64,000 bases of DNA, from positions 1,436,001 to 1,500,000 of the forward strand of contig NZ_BOQE01000001.1 in the NCBI RefSeq assembly GCF_023705585.1. Reading direction: 5' to 3'. The translations under genes and the position numbers were made by a program. Origin of the DNA: Collibacillus ludicampi. Lineage in GTDB: Bacteria; Bacillota; Bacilli; Tumebacillales; BOQE01. Shown one piece after another: positions 19,184 to 28,623 of this stretch (position 1 is the stretch's first letter; each line of letters opens with the position of its first letter). A model generated the notes under the pieces. It was not told the DNA's origin, searched no databases, and saw only the letters and a list, made by a program, of their open reading frames with translations.

Positions 19184-19222
19184 AGGGCGGGATACTCTCT
19201 TTTCAAGAGGTATGCCCGCCCT
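19184..19222 (+). terminator. Stem-loop after the POT gene
   Basis: AGGGCGGG-ATAC and GTAT-GCCCGCCCT form a strong stem of about 13 bp with one bulge and a loop of 14 nt. There is only a short T-rich stretch after it (ATTCGTTTCC), so it is a probable but not classical terminator. Confidence 0.55.
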
Positions 19223-19355
19223 ATTCGTTTCCATAACTGAAGCTTTTTTCATGGCGACGTTTCATCCAATCATTTTTAACGGAAGCAAGAAGTGGATACA
19301 TGAAAGCGCACACAAAAAAGGCCACAGCATGTCTTTACGATGGCTAGACATTCGC

Positions 19356-20321
19356 TCATAACTTGCGCAACTTCACTTCTTTGACTGAATGATCCGGTCC
19401 TTTTTCCAGGATTAAATCTGCCCGGAACCGCGTAGGAGAAATATTTTCCCGCAAATTGACACCGTTAATCTCGTTCCAAATCTGCATCGCCACTTCATCG
19501 ACTTCTTCCATGGCAAGATTCGCATAGCGATGATGAAAATAAGAATTCGGATTTTGGAACGCGGTTTTCCGCAACACTCTGAACCGCTCAACGTACCAAC
19601 GGGTGATATCGTTTTCATCTGCGTCAACGTAAATGGAGAAGTCAAAGAAATCGGATACAAACACACTTGGCATATGCCGTTGATTTCCGTATCCTGCTGT
19701 TTGTAAAACGTTCAGTCCTTCGATAATCATGATATCAGGCTGCCGGATGACCTGCACTTCATTCGGTAATATATCGTACGCCAAATGAGAATATACAGGT
19801 ACGGTGACTTCCGGTACCCCCGATTTCACGTCTGCTACAAACCGAATCAAACGTTTGAGGTCGTAACTCTCAGGAAAACCCTTTCTTTTCATCAAACCTT
19901 TTTCTTCCAGTATGCGGTTCGGATACAAGAAGCCGTCAGTCGTTACAAGATCGACTTTCGGATGATTCGGCCAATGTGACAGCAACGCTTGTAAAATTCG
20001 TGCCGTGGTGCTCTTGCCGACGGCTACGCTTCCCGCAATACCAATGATATAAGGAACTTTCTGGTTCTTGTTCCCGAAAAACGTATTGGTTGCATCATAC
20101 AGGTTTTGCGTTGCGGCCACATAAAGATTCAACAACCTGGAAAGTGGAAGATAGATGTCTGAAACCTCTTCTATCGATAGATTCTCATTAATTCCCTGTA
20201 ATTTAAGCAAATCCGCTTCCGTCAGCGACAGGGGAGTGGATGCACGCAACTCCTTCCATTCTTCGCGGCTGAAGGTGATAAATGGGGAGAATTTTTCGTC
20301 TTTTGTAGGAACCTTAATCAT
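19356..20321 (-). CDS. coaA: Type I pantothenate kinase
   Basis: 321 residues. P-loop GSVAVGKST (97-105) and the downstream TTDGFLYPN and KGFPESYD motifs are those of CoaA, which phosphorylates pantothenate in the first step of CoA synthesis. CoaA is feedback-inhibited by CoA in studied homologues. It stands alone after the ssb terminator. Most Bacillales use CoaA, CoaX or both; no coaX is in the window. Confidence 0.96.
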   Translation of the reverse strand: MIKVPTKDEKFSPFITFSREEWKELRASTPLSLTEADLLKLQGINENLSIEEVSDIYLPLSRLLNLYVAATQNLYDATNTFFGNKNQKVPYIIGIAGSVAVGKSTTARILQALLSHWPNHPKVDLVTTDGFLYPNRILEEKGLMKRKGFPESYDLKRLIRFVADVKSGVPEVTVPVYSHLAYDILPNEVQVIRQPDIMIIEGLNVLQTAGYGNQRHMPSVFVSDFFDFSIYVDADENDITRWYVERFRVLRKTAFQNPNSYFHHRYANLAMEEVDEVAMQIWNEINGVNLRENISPTRFRADLILEKGPDHSVKEVKLRKL

Positions 20322-20443
20322 GTTTCTGCTCCCCTTTCAAGGACACTCATTTACGATAGCTCTAATTTACAACTAAAAACAGATGACGTAAAGTCCATTC
20401 CAGGATTGGGATATCGTTTTTTTAGTAAGACCCCCAGATCTTT

Positions 20444-20473
20444 TAAAAATAATAGCCCTTGTGACTCAAGGGC
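20444..20473 (-). terminator. Terminator of ychF-ssb
   Basis: On the minus strand GCCCTTG and CAAGGGC form a 7-bp stem around a 5-nt loop, followed by TATTATTTTT. It lies 36 bp beyond the ssb stop. Confidence 0.8.
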
Positions 20474-20508
20474 CGAATAGATAGGATCGATTTCACGCTG
20501 TATGTTCT

Positions 20509-21000
20509 TTAAAACGGCAAATCATCATCCGATATATCGATCGGCTTGCCGTCATCGACAAATGGATCGTTGTAATGAGGTTGTTCACGTACCGGAGGGC
20601 GACTTGTCCCGTAACCTGTACCTCCACCCATTCCTGGTTCGTCCATTCCGAATCCCATACCGCCACCGCTCATCGACGATTCAGCACGATCGAGGAAACG
20701 GATATTGTCGGCGACCACTTCTGCGACACGAACACGCTGCCCTTCCCGGTTTTCATAACTGCGGATTTGCAGGCGGCCTTCAACGGCAGCCAGACGCCCT
20801 TTGCGCAGATATTGCGCCGCCAATTCCGCCAACTTTTGCCAGGCGACGATGTTGATAAAATCGGTTTCACGCTCTCCCATCTGGTTTGCACGCGGACGAT
20901 CGACGGCGAGAGTGAAGGAAGCCACCGCGGTACCGGAAGGCGTATAACGCAACTCAGGGTCAGCCGTTAAACGTCCGATAAGAATGATCCGGTTTAACAT
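20509..21000 (-). CDS. ssb: Single-stranded DNA-binding protein
   Basis: 163 residues: OB-fold (about 1-105, starting MLNRIILIGRLTADPELRYT), a Gly/Met/Pro-rich linker (110-150) and the protein-interaction tip DISDDDLPF, so it can recruit recombination and repair partners. Length and tip match the essential SsbA type. In most Bacillota ssbA sits between rpsF and rpsR. Here ychF is directly upstream (80 bp) and a terminator follows directly, so both ribosomal genes are missing from this locus. Confidence 0.95.
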   Translation of the reverse strand: MLNRIILIGRLTADPELRYTPSGTAVASFTLAVDRPRANQMGERETDFINIVAWQKLAELAAQYLRKGRLAAVEGRLQIRSYENREGQRVRVAEVVADNIRFLDRAESSMSGGGMGFGMDEPGMGGGTGYGTSRPPVREQPHYNDPFVDDGKPIDISDDDLPF

Positions 21001-21079
21001 GTTAATCCCTCCTTTATATTATAAGTATAGTCCCGGAGATCAGCCGGTACAAGAGTTTTGTATAGAAAATGCGTAATTT

Positions 21080-22180
21080 TTATACATTGAAACGAAAATG
21101 CATGATATCCCCGTCTTGTACGACATAATCTTTTCCTTCGAGACGCAAGAGTCCTTTTTCCTTTGCGGCATTCATGGAACCCGCGTTGATCAGATCATCA
21201 TAAGCGATGACTTCCGCGCGGATGAATCCCCGTTCGAAATCGCTGTGGATGACGCCGGCTGCTTGCGGTGCCTTGGTCCCGCGGCGGATCGTCCAAGCCC
21301 TGACTTCCTTTTCGCCCGCTGTGAAATAAGTGATTAAGCCTAGAAGCTTATAAGCAGCTTTGATCAAGCGATCAAGACCGGATTCTTGCAGTCCCAACTC
21401 GGAGAGGAACAACTCGCGGTCTTCTCCTTCCAATTCGGCGATTTCCGATTCTACCTTTGCCGAGATGACAACCACCTCAGCTCCCTCTTCCGCCGCAAAG
21501 GAACGCACCTGTTTTACATACGGATTTTCATCCGGATTTCCGACTTCAGATTCGGCCACATTCGCCACATAGAGTACCGGTTTGATTGTAAGCAGATGCA
21601 AATCACGGATCATCATCCGTTCTTCTTCGTTCAAATCCAAGGTGCGCGCCGGTTTGCCCGCTTCAAACGCTTCTTTTATCCGCTCAAGCAGCTTCAATTC
21701 TTCCAACAGTTTCTTGTCACCGCTTTTGGCAGCTTTGCGTGTTCTCTCGATGCGGCGATCCACCGTTTCCATATCCGCAAGAACCAACTCTAAATTGATC
21801 GTCTCAATATCGCTGAGTGGATCGACTTTACCCGCCACATGGGTTATATTGCTGTCCTCAAAACAACGAACCACATGGGCGATCGCATTCACTTCACGAA
21901 TGTGCGCAAGAAACTTGTTGCCGAGTCCTTCTCCGCGGCTGGCCCCTTTCACGAGTCCCGCGATATCCACAAACTCAAACGCTGTGGGGACGACGCGTTG
22001 GGGATTTACGATTTCAGCCAATCGATCGAGACGCTCGTCCGGTACTTCGACAACCCCAACATTTGGATCAATCGTGCAGAAGGGATAGTTGGCGGCTTCG
22101 GCTCCCGCACGTGTAATCGCATTAAACAAGGTAGATTTTCCCACGTTCGGAAGACCCACAATTCCTGTCGTTAAAGCCAT
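21080..22180 (-). CDS. ychF: YchF/OLA1-family ribosome-binding ATPase
   Basis: 366 residues. G-domain motifs: [12 protein letters not shown] (6-17), DIAGL (DxxG), and the YchF-specific replacement of NKxD by NVAE, which gives ATP rather than GTP specificity. Coiled-coil insertion (about 130-200) and C-terminal TGS domain ending MHFRFNV. In B. subtilis the gene (yyaF) is likewise upstream of the ssb region and near spo0J. Involved in ribosome and stress functions in studied homologues. Confidence 0.96.
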   Translation of the reverse strand: MALTTGIVGLPNVGKSTLFNAITRAGAEAANYPFCTIDPNVGVVEVPDERLDRLAEIVNPQRVVPTAFEFVDIAGLVKGASRGEGLGNKFLAHIREVNAIAHVVRCFEDSNITHVAGKVDPLSDIETINLELVLADMETVDRRIERTRKAAKSGDKKLLEELKLLERIKEAFEAGKPARTLDLNEEERMMIRDLHLLTIKPVLYVANVAESEVGNPDENPYVKQVRSFAAEEGAEVVVISAKVESEIAELEGEDRELFLSELGLQESGLDRLIKAAYKLLGLITYFTAGEKEVRAWTIRRGTKAPQAAGVIHSDFERGFIRAEVIAYDDLINAGSMNAAKEKGLLRLEGKDYVVQDGDIMHFRFNV

Positions 22181-22323
22181 TCAGGCACACCTCCATCGTT
22201 CATCCGTACACATGATAAAAAGGCTTCAATCGAAGAGGATCATACGGAAAGCCTTTTTTGACGTCCGGAAAGGATAAAATGCGGTGAAAATTATATCACA
22301 TTTTATACTTTCCTACACGTGAA

Positions 22324-22352
22324 CAAAAAACAAAGAGGCCTTTCGACCTCTT
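22324..22352 (-). terminator. Terminator on the gndA side of R2
   Basis: On the minus strand AAGAGG and CCTCTT make a short stem with an 8-nt loop, followed by TTGTTTTTTG. It would stop transcripts that pass through R2 from gndA. A second hairpin at about 22219-22259 (AAAAAGGCTT with AAGCCTTTTTT) has a longer loop and may also terminate. Confidence 0.55.
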
Positions 22353-22365
22353 AGCATCTATCTTG

Positions 22366-22925
22366 AAAAAAGTGTAGTTTGGTGGGCGTATGCTTTGCGT
22401 TCGCGCTCCGTGGAGGTCGTCTCGCATGGAACAATGATCAAATGTCGCGAGACAACCTCCAAAGTCGCTGTCTCACGCAAAGCATTACGCCCACTCGAAG
22501 ACACTTTTCATCCTCTGATGGCGCCGCCCATGCGGCATGGGGGACTACCTTGAAAACTAGTGTTTGGGTGGATGTATCGCTTTGCGCTTGGGTTCGATGA
22601 AGGTCTTGCGGGCATATACTTGGCGTTCATGCTCCGTGGAGGTCGTTTCAACGGGTATATGCATTGCGCTTATGCTCCGTGAAGGTCCTCTCGCATGGAA
22701 TCATAATCATATGTTGCGAGACGACCTCCAAAGTCGCTTTTTCACGCCAAGCATATGCCCTTTAACGTTCTAAAGGAAGCGGAACGACCTTCAACTCACC
22801 TCTGCGCCGCAAAGCGATACAACCCACCCAAAAGCCACTCCGTTTCTTGAGATAGCCTTATACTTCTTCCCTCACAAGAAACTTTTCATCCACTGATGGC
22901 GCCGCTTGCGGCATGGGGGACTACC
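22366..22925 (+). repeat. R2: two-module nested inverted-repeat element
   Basis: This fills most of the 791-bp gap between ychF and gndA. The left terminus GTGTAGTTTGG leads into a simple hairpin: GGGCGTATGCTTTGCG (22384-22399) pairs with CGCAAAGCATTACGCCC (22477-22493), with inner stem GGAGGTCGTCTCGC. The linker follows to about 22560. The second module starts GGGTGGATGTATCGCTTTG (22566) and pairs with an arm ending at 22829. It contains two further left arms (a CTTGGCG type and a CATTGCG type) but only one inner right arm, of the CGCCAAG type. The matching CGCAATG right arm has been lost. Tail and linker end at about 22925. Confidence 0.85.
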
Positions 22926-22971
22926 CAAAAAATCCTGTTTTGCTTATACCATTCCGCCGAAAGACTGTCCG

Positions 22972-23868
22972 TTATTTCTTAACCACCGCATGTCCACCAA
23001 ACTCGTTGCGCAGAGCGGCAACCACTTTTCCGTGGAACGTGTCTTCTTCCAATGAACGATATCGCATCAGCAAAGACATGGCGATCACAGGGGTAGCCAC
23101 TTGCAGATCCAGAGCGGTTTCCACCGTCCATTTTCCTTCGCCAGAAGAATGCATGACACCTTTGATCGATTCGAGCTTCGGATCCTTAGAAAACGCTCGT
23201 TCCGTGAGATCCATCAACCAAGAGCGGATCACCGAACCGTGGCCCCATACACGGGCGACCTTCTCATAATCGAAATCAAACTCACTCTTATGCAAAACCT
23301 CAAAACCTTCGGCAATCGCCTGCATCATTCCATACTCAATACCGTTATGTACCATCTTGAGGAAATGACCAGCACCGGGCTGACCGGCAAAATGATATCC
23401 ATGCTCAACCGAGATATCACGGAAAAGCGGTTCGACGATCTCCCATGCCTCGGGGTCTCCGCCGATCATCGTACAAACACCGTAACGCGCACCTTCGACA
23501 CCGCCGCTTGTGCCGCAATCAAGGAAATAGACGCCTTTCTCTTTTAAATGCTTATGTCGGCGCAAAGACTCTTTATAATGAGAGTTGCCTCCTTCAATCA
23601 CGATATCTCCGGCAGATAGGCGAGGAACCAGAGTTTCCAATACATCATCCACCGGTTTCCCGGCCGGCACCATCAGCCAGACGATTCTTGGAGCCTCAAG
23701 ACGCTCGACGAGTTGTTCGATACTCGATACTCCGTCTACACCTTCAGCGGTTATTTTGGCAACGCTCTCTTCATTCACGTCATACGCAACCACATCGTGT
23801 CCATGATCTTTCAGATTCATGACGAGGTTATAACCCATCTTGCCAAGACCGATCATTCCAATCTTCAT
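22972..23868 (-). CDS. gndA: 6-phosphogluconate dehydrogenase, short NAD-type (GntZ/YqeC-like)
   Basis: 298 residues, the short form rather than the 470-residue NADP enzyme. Dinucleotide-binding GLGKMGYNL at the N-terminus, substrate motif IEGGNSHYK, signature DCGTSGGVEGARYG, and catalytic Lys in HFLKMVHNGIEYGMMQ. It decarboxylates 6-phosphogluconate to ribulose 5-phosphate. The residue pattern at the end of beta-2 (AYDVNEE, an Asp after the strand) fits NAD rather than NADP preference. Transcribed alone. Confidence 0.92.
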   Translation of the reverse strand: MKIGMIGLGKMGYNLVMNLKDHGHDVVAYDVNEESVAKITAEGVDGVSSIEQLVERLEAPRIVWLMVPAGKPVDDVLETLVPRLSAGDIVIEGGNSHYKESLRRHKHLKEKGVYFLDCGTSGGVEGARYGVCTMIGGDPEAWEIVEPLFRDISVEHGYHFAGQPGAGHFLKMVHNGIEYGMMQAIAEGFEVLHKSEFDFDYEKVARVWGHGSVIRSWLMDLTERAFSKDPKLESIKGVMHSSGEGKWTVETALDLQVATPVIAMSLLMRYRSLEEDTFHGKVVAALRNEFGGHAVVKK

Positions 23869-24018
23869 TCACTTGTCACTCCTTTACGAACTCTACCATA
23901 CCACACATCCTCGTGAGCCTGAAAGCCCTTCTGCCAGAAGTGTTCTTTTACAAGTATAGAGGCGGTGGTTTCCACTGAACAAGAATCAATCGAACGGAAA
24001 AAATCATCATCGAATGTT

Positions 24019-24264
24019 CTAAAATTCGGGTAGGATATCCAGATTGCCTCCCCGTTCCGGTGCGTCTGTTCCCGCGCTGTGTCTGATATACCAATTCCCT
24101 TCCTTATCAATCGCTTGTAATGAGTCATATCGTCCTTCCCGTGCTTCTTGTATCGCTTGTTCAATCGGGACGATTCGTCCCGTATGTGTTTTTATCATCT
24201 TTATGTCACCATTTTCATCTTTGCGAATCGCGATGATCTTTTCGCCAAAACCCGTATTCATCAT
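24019..24264 (-). CDS. DUF3892-family small protein
   Basis: 81 residues. The pattern (KIIAIRKDENGDI, IVPIEQAIQEAREGR, a middle strand, then a C-terminal NLDILPEF) matches the DUF3892 family, a small beta-rich protein of unknown role common in Bacillota. GGGAGGAACTGA precedes the ATG; a second ATG follows directly. It is monocistronic, upstream of gndA by 150 bp and downstream of the yyaE terminator. Confidence 0.8.
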   Translation of the reverse strand: MMNTGFGEKIIAIRKDENGDIKMIKTHTGRIVPIEQAIQEAREGRYDSLQAIDKEGNWYIRHSAGTDAPERGGNLDILPEF

Positions 24265-24340
24265 TCAGTTCCTCCCGCAACAGTATCGTCAGCAACCGAT
24301 GATTCAAAGATTTGAGCCATCTAATGGTAGTGTATCCAAA

Positions 24341-24383
24341 AAGAAAAACAGGATGCCGCTCCGCGAATGGATGGCCCTGTTTT
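24341..24383 (-). terminator. Terminator after the yyaE-like gene
   Basis: On the minus strand AAAACAGG and CCTGTTTT pair, with an additional inner GCC/GGC pairing, followed by TCTTTTTGG. It lies just beyond the stop at 24404. Confidence 0.65.
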
Positions 24384-24403
24384 CCTCTTTCGTCGACACA
24401 TTC

Positions 24404-26425
24404 CTAAAGCACCTTATTCATGGAATCGATTTTCTCAATATTGACAAGGCAATCATACTGTGCACTCGCCGCTTTTCCAAGATCCGCGTGGTGATTGGAA
24501 GTCAAATCATTGATTCCTCCCCCCATGCTCCGCGGACGGCCTTGCTCAATCTTAATGACATGCGGATGCATCAAGGGGGTGATTTTAAGAATCCCCGTGA
24601 TCGCTCCACGTTCGTTAAATACGCGAACCCTATCTCCTTCTGAAAGCCTCTTTTTCCGCGCCAAATCGGGGCTGACCTCAACCCATGGCTGCTCCGAAGA
24701 AACGAGATAATGCTGGGTATTGAGAGAACGCCGCGGATGAACGGATAACAGATGATAGGGATACTTAACAGCAAGATCCGGTTGCCGCACCGGGCTTTCC
24801 AACGGTTCCTTGTATTCCGGTAGAGCGCTCGCCCCATCCTCCAGAGCCCGTCGCGAATAAAATTCATATTTTCCGGAAGGAGTAGGGAACTGATGATCAG
24901 AAAAGGGAATCTCTTCACTGGGAACGGTTGCAAATCCCTCTTCCTGCAAGCGTTCTAACGTCACTCCCAACTCCTTGAGGGGAGCGATCACCATCTCCAT
25001 CCATTCATGAATCGGGCGCATAAATTCGTCGGCAAAACCGAGATGTTCCGCCAAACCGGCGAAGATTTGCCAATCCGGTTTGGCTTTCCCTTGTGGCGGA
25101 ACAACCGGATGGATATAACTGATGGTCGAATGCCACATCGATGAGTAAAGAATGTCTTCTTCTTCAAATACCGTGGTACAAGGGAGAAAATAATCAGCAT
25201 ATTCCGCCGTATCGTTTAAAAACATATCAATAACGACCACTGTACCGATTTTTTGGTACGCTTCTTGTGTTCGTTTGGAATTCGGGATCTGGGATATCGG
25301 ATTGGAGCGGGTGACAAACAGGATCTCGACGGGCGGATCCGCCTGCAAAATCTCTTCGGCCTGCCGTACAACCGAGAATACACGGTGTGCTGTTCTACGT
25401 TCCGGCATCGTTAATGCGTTCATGTCGAGGAGAGGTCCCCAAATGCGGTTCGCATATTGTACGCCGCCTCCCGGTTTTCCTACTTGGCCGCTCATGGCAC
25501 AGAGCGCATCGATCGCGCGAATCGTGTTTCCGCCATTGCCATACCGCTGCAACCCTATGCCAAGCAATGTGGAAACGGGACCGTTCTCATAAAGTTCCGC
25601 CAATTGTTCAATCTCGGAAACCGGTACGCCTGTTATCTCAGAGACACGTTCGGGTGAAAACTGTTGCAAATAGGAAGCGAACTCCGAAAATCCCACGGCG
25701 TGTTTCTCCACAAATTCATGGTCATATGTGCCGCGTTCATAAATGATTCGCGCCACTCCAAGAGCGAGCGCACCATCTGTTCCCGGGCGCGGGCGAATTT
25801 GGAGATCGCAACGGGAGGAGAGGTCTGTTGCCAGCGGATTGACGAGAACGAGTTTGGTGCCGCGTTTCAAAGCTTTTTTGATAAAAGGCATCATGTGCAT
25901 ATTGGTGACAGACACATTGCGACCCCAGACGACAATCGCACGGGCATTCACCAGATCGTTGGGATGATGCGAAAGGGGAATGCCGAAATCGTACGTTTGC
26001 GCTTGCAGCCCAGCTTCCCAACAAAGAGAACCGACGATCTCCGTATAACCGCCGAACAGGTTGAAAAATCGTTCTTCGAGCGCTTTTAGCATCCCACCCG
26101 AACCATAATCGTACATATGCATGACGGCAGTCGGTCCGTATCGCAAAGATGCTTCGCGCATTTTCGCTGCGATTTCACGGAACGCTTGCTCCCATTCGAT
26201 TTCGATCCATTCACCGTTGACCTTTTTCAAGGGAGATAATATCCGTTTCGGGTGATACAAGCGATCGACCAACCGCTTTCCTTTCACACATAGACTTCCT
26301 TGGGTGATGGGGTGATCCGGGTTTCCCTCCACTTTGATCAAACGTCCATCATGTACATAAGCCACCATGCTGCAAGCATCCCAGCAATCCAAAGGACAAG
26401 CCGTTAACACTCTGTGTTCCGCCAT
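24404..26425 (-). CDS. yyaE: YyaE-like molybdopterin oxidoreductase
   Basis: 673 residues, DMSO-reductase superfamily. The N-terminal 4Fe-4S ligands are Cys10, Cys14, Cys18 and Cys46 (CPLDCWDACS and SLCVKG). Cys135 in GSLCWEAG is at the place where a Cys or Sec ligates molybdenum in formate dehydrogenase-type enzymes. Mo-pterin domains follow and the C-terminal beta-barrel contains RSLNTQHY and DLTSNHHADLGK. No Tat signal, so cytoplasmic. B. subtilis yyaE, of unknown substrate, sits in the same spo0J-ychF neighbourhood, supporting the name. No obvious electron-transfer subunit is adjacent. Starts 5 bp downstream of the DUF951 stop. Confidence 0.87.
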   Translation of the reverse strand: MAEHRVLTACPLDCWDACSMVAYVHDGRLIKVEGNPDHPITQGSLCVKGKRLVDRLYHPKRILSPLKKVNGEWIEIEWEQAFREIAAKMREASLRYGPTAVMHMYDYGSGGMLKALEERFFNLFGGYTEIVGSLCWEAGLQAQTYDFGIPLSHHPNDLVNARAIVVWGRNVSVTNMHMMPFIKKALKRGTKLVLVNPLATDLSSRCDLQIRPRPGTDGALALGVARIIYERGTYDHEFVEKHAVGFSEFASYLQQFSPERVSEITGVPVSEIEQLAELYENGPVSTLLGIGLQRYGNGGNTIRAIDALCAMSGQVGKPGGGVQYANRIWGPLLDMNALTMPERRTAHRVFSVVRQAEEILQADPPVEILFVTRSNPISQIPNSKRTQEAYQKIGTVVVIDMFLNDTAEYADYFLPCTTVFEEEDILYSSMWHSTISYIHPVVPPQGKAKPDWQIFAGLAEHLGFADEFMRPIHEWMEMVIAPLKELGVTLERLQEEGFATVPSEEIPFSDHQFPTPSGKYEFYSRRALEDGASALPEYKEPLESPVRQPDLAVKYPYHLLSVHPRRSLNTQHYLVSSEQPWVEVSPDLARKKRLSEGDRVRVFNERGAITGILKITPLMHPHVIKIEQGRPRSMGGGINDLTSNHHADLGKAASAQYDCLVNIEKIDSMNKVL

Positions 26426-26430
26426 GACAT

Positions 26431-26640
26431 TTAATTCTCCCCTTCTGCATGCCGCACGACTTTTTTCATATCTTTCTCAAATTGTGATCGGGGAAGAAGG
26501 ACACTTCTGCCACATGTTTGGCATTTGATGCGAATATCCATTCCCATGCGGATGACTGCCCACTCATTGCCTCCGCACGGGTGCGGTTTTTTCATCTGTA
26601 CGATATCTCCCAAATGAAACACTTTCCGTTCCACATTCAT
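26431..26640 (-). CDS. DUF951-family protein (YyzM-like)
   Basis: 69 residues. HLGDIVQMKKPHPCGGNEWAV and IKCQTCGRSVLLPRSQFEK contain the conserved PHPCG and CxxC, giving three cysteines that could bind zinc. Small beta-barrel of unknown function, conserved next to mscS, ychF or yyaE in Bacillota. Cotranscribed with the molybdoenzyme, 5 bp apart. Confidence 0.88.
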   Translation of the reverse strand: MNVERKVFHLGDIVQMKKPHPCGGNEWAVIRMGMDIRIKCQTCGRSVLLPRSQFEKDMKKVVRHAEGEN

Positions 26641-26764
26641 CCACCTCTCTATTCCAATTCAATAGTTGTTGCAAATTGCACTATTCCGAAAGCAGCGCCA
26701 TCAAAGGATGATTTTGTTTCCTGTGTGAAAAGAAAAGTATAAATCTCCCACAAGCAACAGAGTG

Positions 26765-26910
26765 GATTTTGGGTGGATTGTTTTGCTTTGCGGCGCAGAG
26801 GTGAGTGGAAGGTGGTTCCTCTTCCTTAAACCATAGTGAGGGCATATGCCTCAACGAACGACCTTCATCGAAACGAACCCAAGTGCAAAACGATATACCC
26901 ACCCAAGCAG
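26765..26910 (-). repeat. R3: short, degenerate copy of the inverted-repeat element
   Basis: The gap between mscS and DUF951 is 301 bp and holds no gene. From 26771 GGGTGGATTG...GCTTTGCGG is followed by a GAGTGGAAGGTGG block, a shortened interior containing AGGGCATATGCC, then GACCTTCATCG and CGATATACCCACCC ending at 26904. It is the 19-bp-stem module of R1 in the opposite orientation, with its central arms deleted and several mismatches. It lacks the linker. Confidence 0.7.
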
Positions 26911-26941
26911 CAATAACTTTAGAATGGAAGCCGTCATCCCT

Positions 26942-27868
26942 TCACGCGTTCAAACCTGTAGTTGGAGCTTTCTCCCCCACTGGTTGCGCTCCGGCTAACA
27001 AAACCTGTTTCGGATAAGGAATTTCGATCCCTTCCTCGTCAAACGTCACTTTGATTCGTCTGCGCAACTCTCGGGCTACTGGCCCGCTTTCTGTCGGCTT
27101 GCATTCGGCGATGATTCGAATCACCACTTCTGACGGTCCTAAATTTTGCACACCGAGAACTTTCGGATCACCCACGATGGAAGGCATCTCGTTTTTCGCT
27201 TGCTGCAACACGCGCTGCAAAACAGATGTGACATACTCGATATTCTCTTCGTAAGCAACCCCTACGTCCAGCACAGCGAGAGAATTCGCTTTCGAAAAAT
27301 TGGTCACGTTCGTGATTTGTCCGTTGGGAATGATGTGGACTTCTCCCGTCCAGGCGCGCAGTTTGGTAACACGCAATCCGATCTCAGTCACAGTCCCCCG
27401 ATAATTCCCCGTTTGGATTTCATCTCCGACCGCGAATTGATCTTCAAAGATAATGAAGAACCCGGTGATCACATCTTTGACGAGGCTTTGCGCGCCAAAT
27501 CCGATCGCCAATCCGGCAATCCCCGCACCAGCGATCAATGTCTCCACATGAAAATCTAGCTGTTCCAAAACCGACAAGATAACAAAAAAATAAACGGCAT
27601 AGCGCAAGATATTCGAGGTCAAGGAGGTTAACGTTTTGCTTCGTCTCTCATCCAAACGAACTGTACGATGAGCAAACACGCGTTCAAGAGCGACCGTGCC
27701 AAATCTGATCATCAGTTTTGCGGCGGTCAGCAACAAGATAATCTTCAAGAGAATCGCGATTTTGCTGATATAAAAATCTGGATTTGTAAGCTCCGTGACA
27801 AGCGACGTATACAAGTTTTTCAATTGTTGCATCGAATGACTCCCATCTTGTAATAAAGTTATCAACAT
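26942..27868 (-). CDS. Small-conductance mechanosensitive channel, MscS family
   Basis: 308 residues from the ATG preceded by GGGAG. Three N-terminal helices (about 30-55, 70-95 and the pore-lining 105-140). The pore helix pattern AGAGIAGLAIGFGAQSLVKDVITGFFIIFEDQFAVGD, read in pieces, is the MscS signature, followed by the beta domain (YRGTVTEIGLR, IPNG) and the C-terminal vestibule. It opens on membrane tension to release osmolytes. Located upstream of DUF951 as in other Bacillota and downstream of cvpA. Confidence 0.95.
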   Translation of the reverse strand: MLITLLQDGSHSMQQLKNLYTSLVTELTNPDFYISKIAILLKIILLLTAAKLMIRFGTVALERVFAHRTVRLDERRSKTLTSLTSNILRYAVYFFVILSVLEQLDFHVETLIAGAGIAGLAIGFGAQSLVKDVITGFFIIFEDQFAVGDEIQTGNYRGTVTEIGLRVTKLRAWTGEVHIIPNGQITNVTNFSKANSLAVLDVGVAYEENIEYVTSVLQRVLQQAKNEMPSIVGDPKVLGVQNLGPSEVVIRIIAECKPTESGPVARELRRRIKVTFDEEGIEIPYPKQVLLAGAQPVGEKAPTTGLNA

Positions 27869-27901
27869 TATACTCAACTCCCTTTATCCTCTCAAACCGC
27901 T

Positions 27902-28480
27902 TCAGAAATACCAGGGAAGCCATCGTACAAATACAGAGACGAGCACCGATTCGCTCAAGTGTTCATCCAAAACTTCCATCCCCGAAAACCAGGAAAGCAT
28001 GCCCAGTCCATTAATCAGAAACAGTACGATAAATATCCCGAGAAACAGCCCCACTGCCATGCCGAGTCCACTATTTGCCCGCGTGCCTCGCGGGGGTGTC
28101 CAAACCGTTTCATAGACTTGTAAAATCAACTGAATCCCCATGATGAGAGCAAAAGCGGATACACTGATCATGATCATCTCATAGATGCGCTCCGCTAAAA
28201 ATGCTTTCGAGGATGTGATCTGGGCCCCCGCAGGAATGCTCCCCTGCTCTACATGCAGGAAAACGGTGTGGTGATCGCGCAACCGCAGTTGAATCCAATG
28301 TTCAAACCCCAATCTCCATGCCCCGTCGATGATCGAGTCTTTTAATATGGGAACAGAAATCGTCACAAAAAAAACAGCGATCAAAGTAGAAACTGCATCT
28401 AACAACGCGCGATACATGCCGCGCATCCACCCGATCATCCCTGCCCACGCGATAACTGCTATCAATATCAAATCAATCAT
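27902..28480 (-). CDS. CvpA-family membrane protein
   Basis: 192 residues with four hydrophobic segments (about 3-20, 24-45, 105-125, 140-165). The N-terminus MIDLILIAVIAWAGMIGWMRGMYR is typical of CvpA (colicin V production) proteins. Bacterial function is poorly defined; linked to cell envelope and biofilm traits. It is 33 bp upstream of mscS, probably cotranscribed. Confidence 0.85.
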   Translation of the reverse strand: MIDLILIAVIAWAGMIGWMRGMYRALLDAVSTLIAVFFVTISVPILKDSIIDGAWRLGFEHWIQLRLRDHHTVFLHVEQGSIPAGAQITSSKAFLAERIYEMIMISVSAFALIMGIQLILQVYETVWTPPRGTRANSGLGMAVGLFLGIFIVLFLINGLGMLSWFSGMEVLDEHLSESVLVSVFVRWLPWYF

Positions 28481-28623
28481 ATTGTTCCTCCCCTGACAAG
28501 CCCTCTCTGAATATCTATGTGGGGAAGAAACGCATTTTTCCTCATTGTTGTCCTGTTATGTATAAAATCAGACGATTTGCCCATATACTGATAACACTCT
28601 TTTCTTATAGGCGGGGGAAGCCC

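Noticed and set aside
22366..22925. Insertion sequence or its solo ends
   Set aside because: No transposase, no clear terminal inverted repeats at the outer limits and no target duplication that I could see. A MITE origin cannot be excluded.
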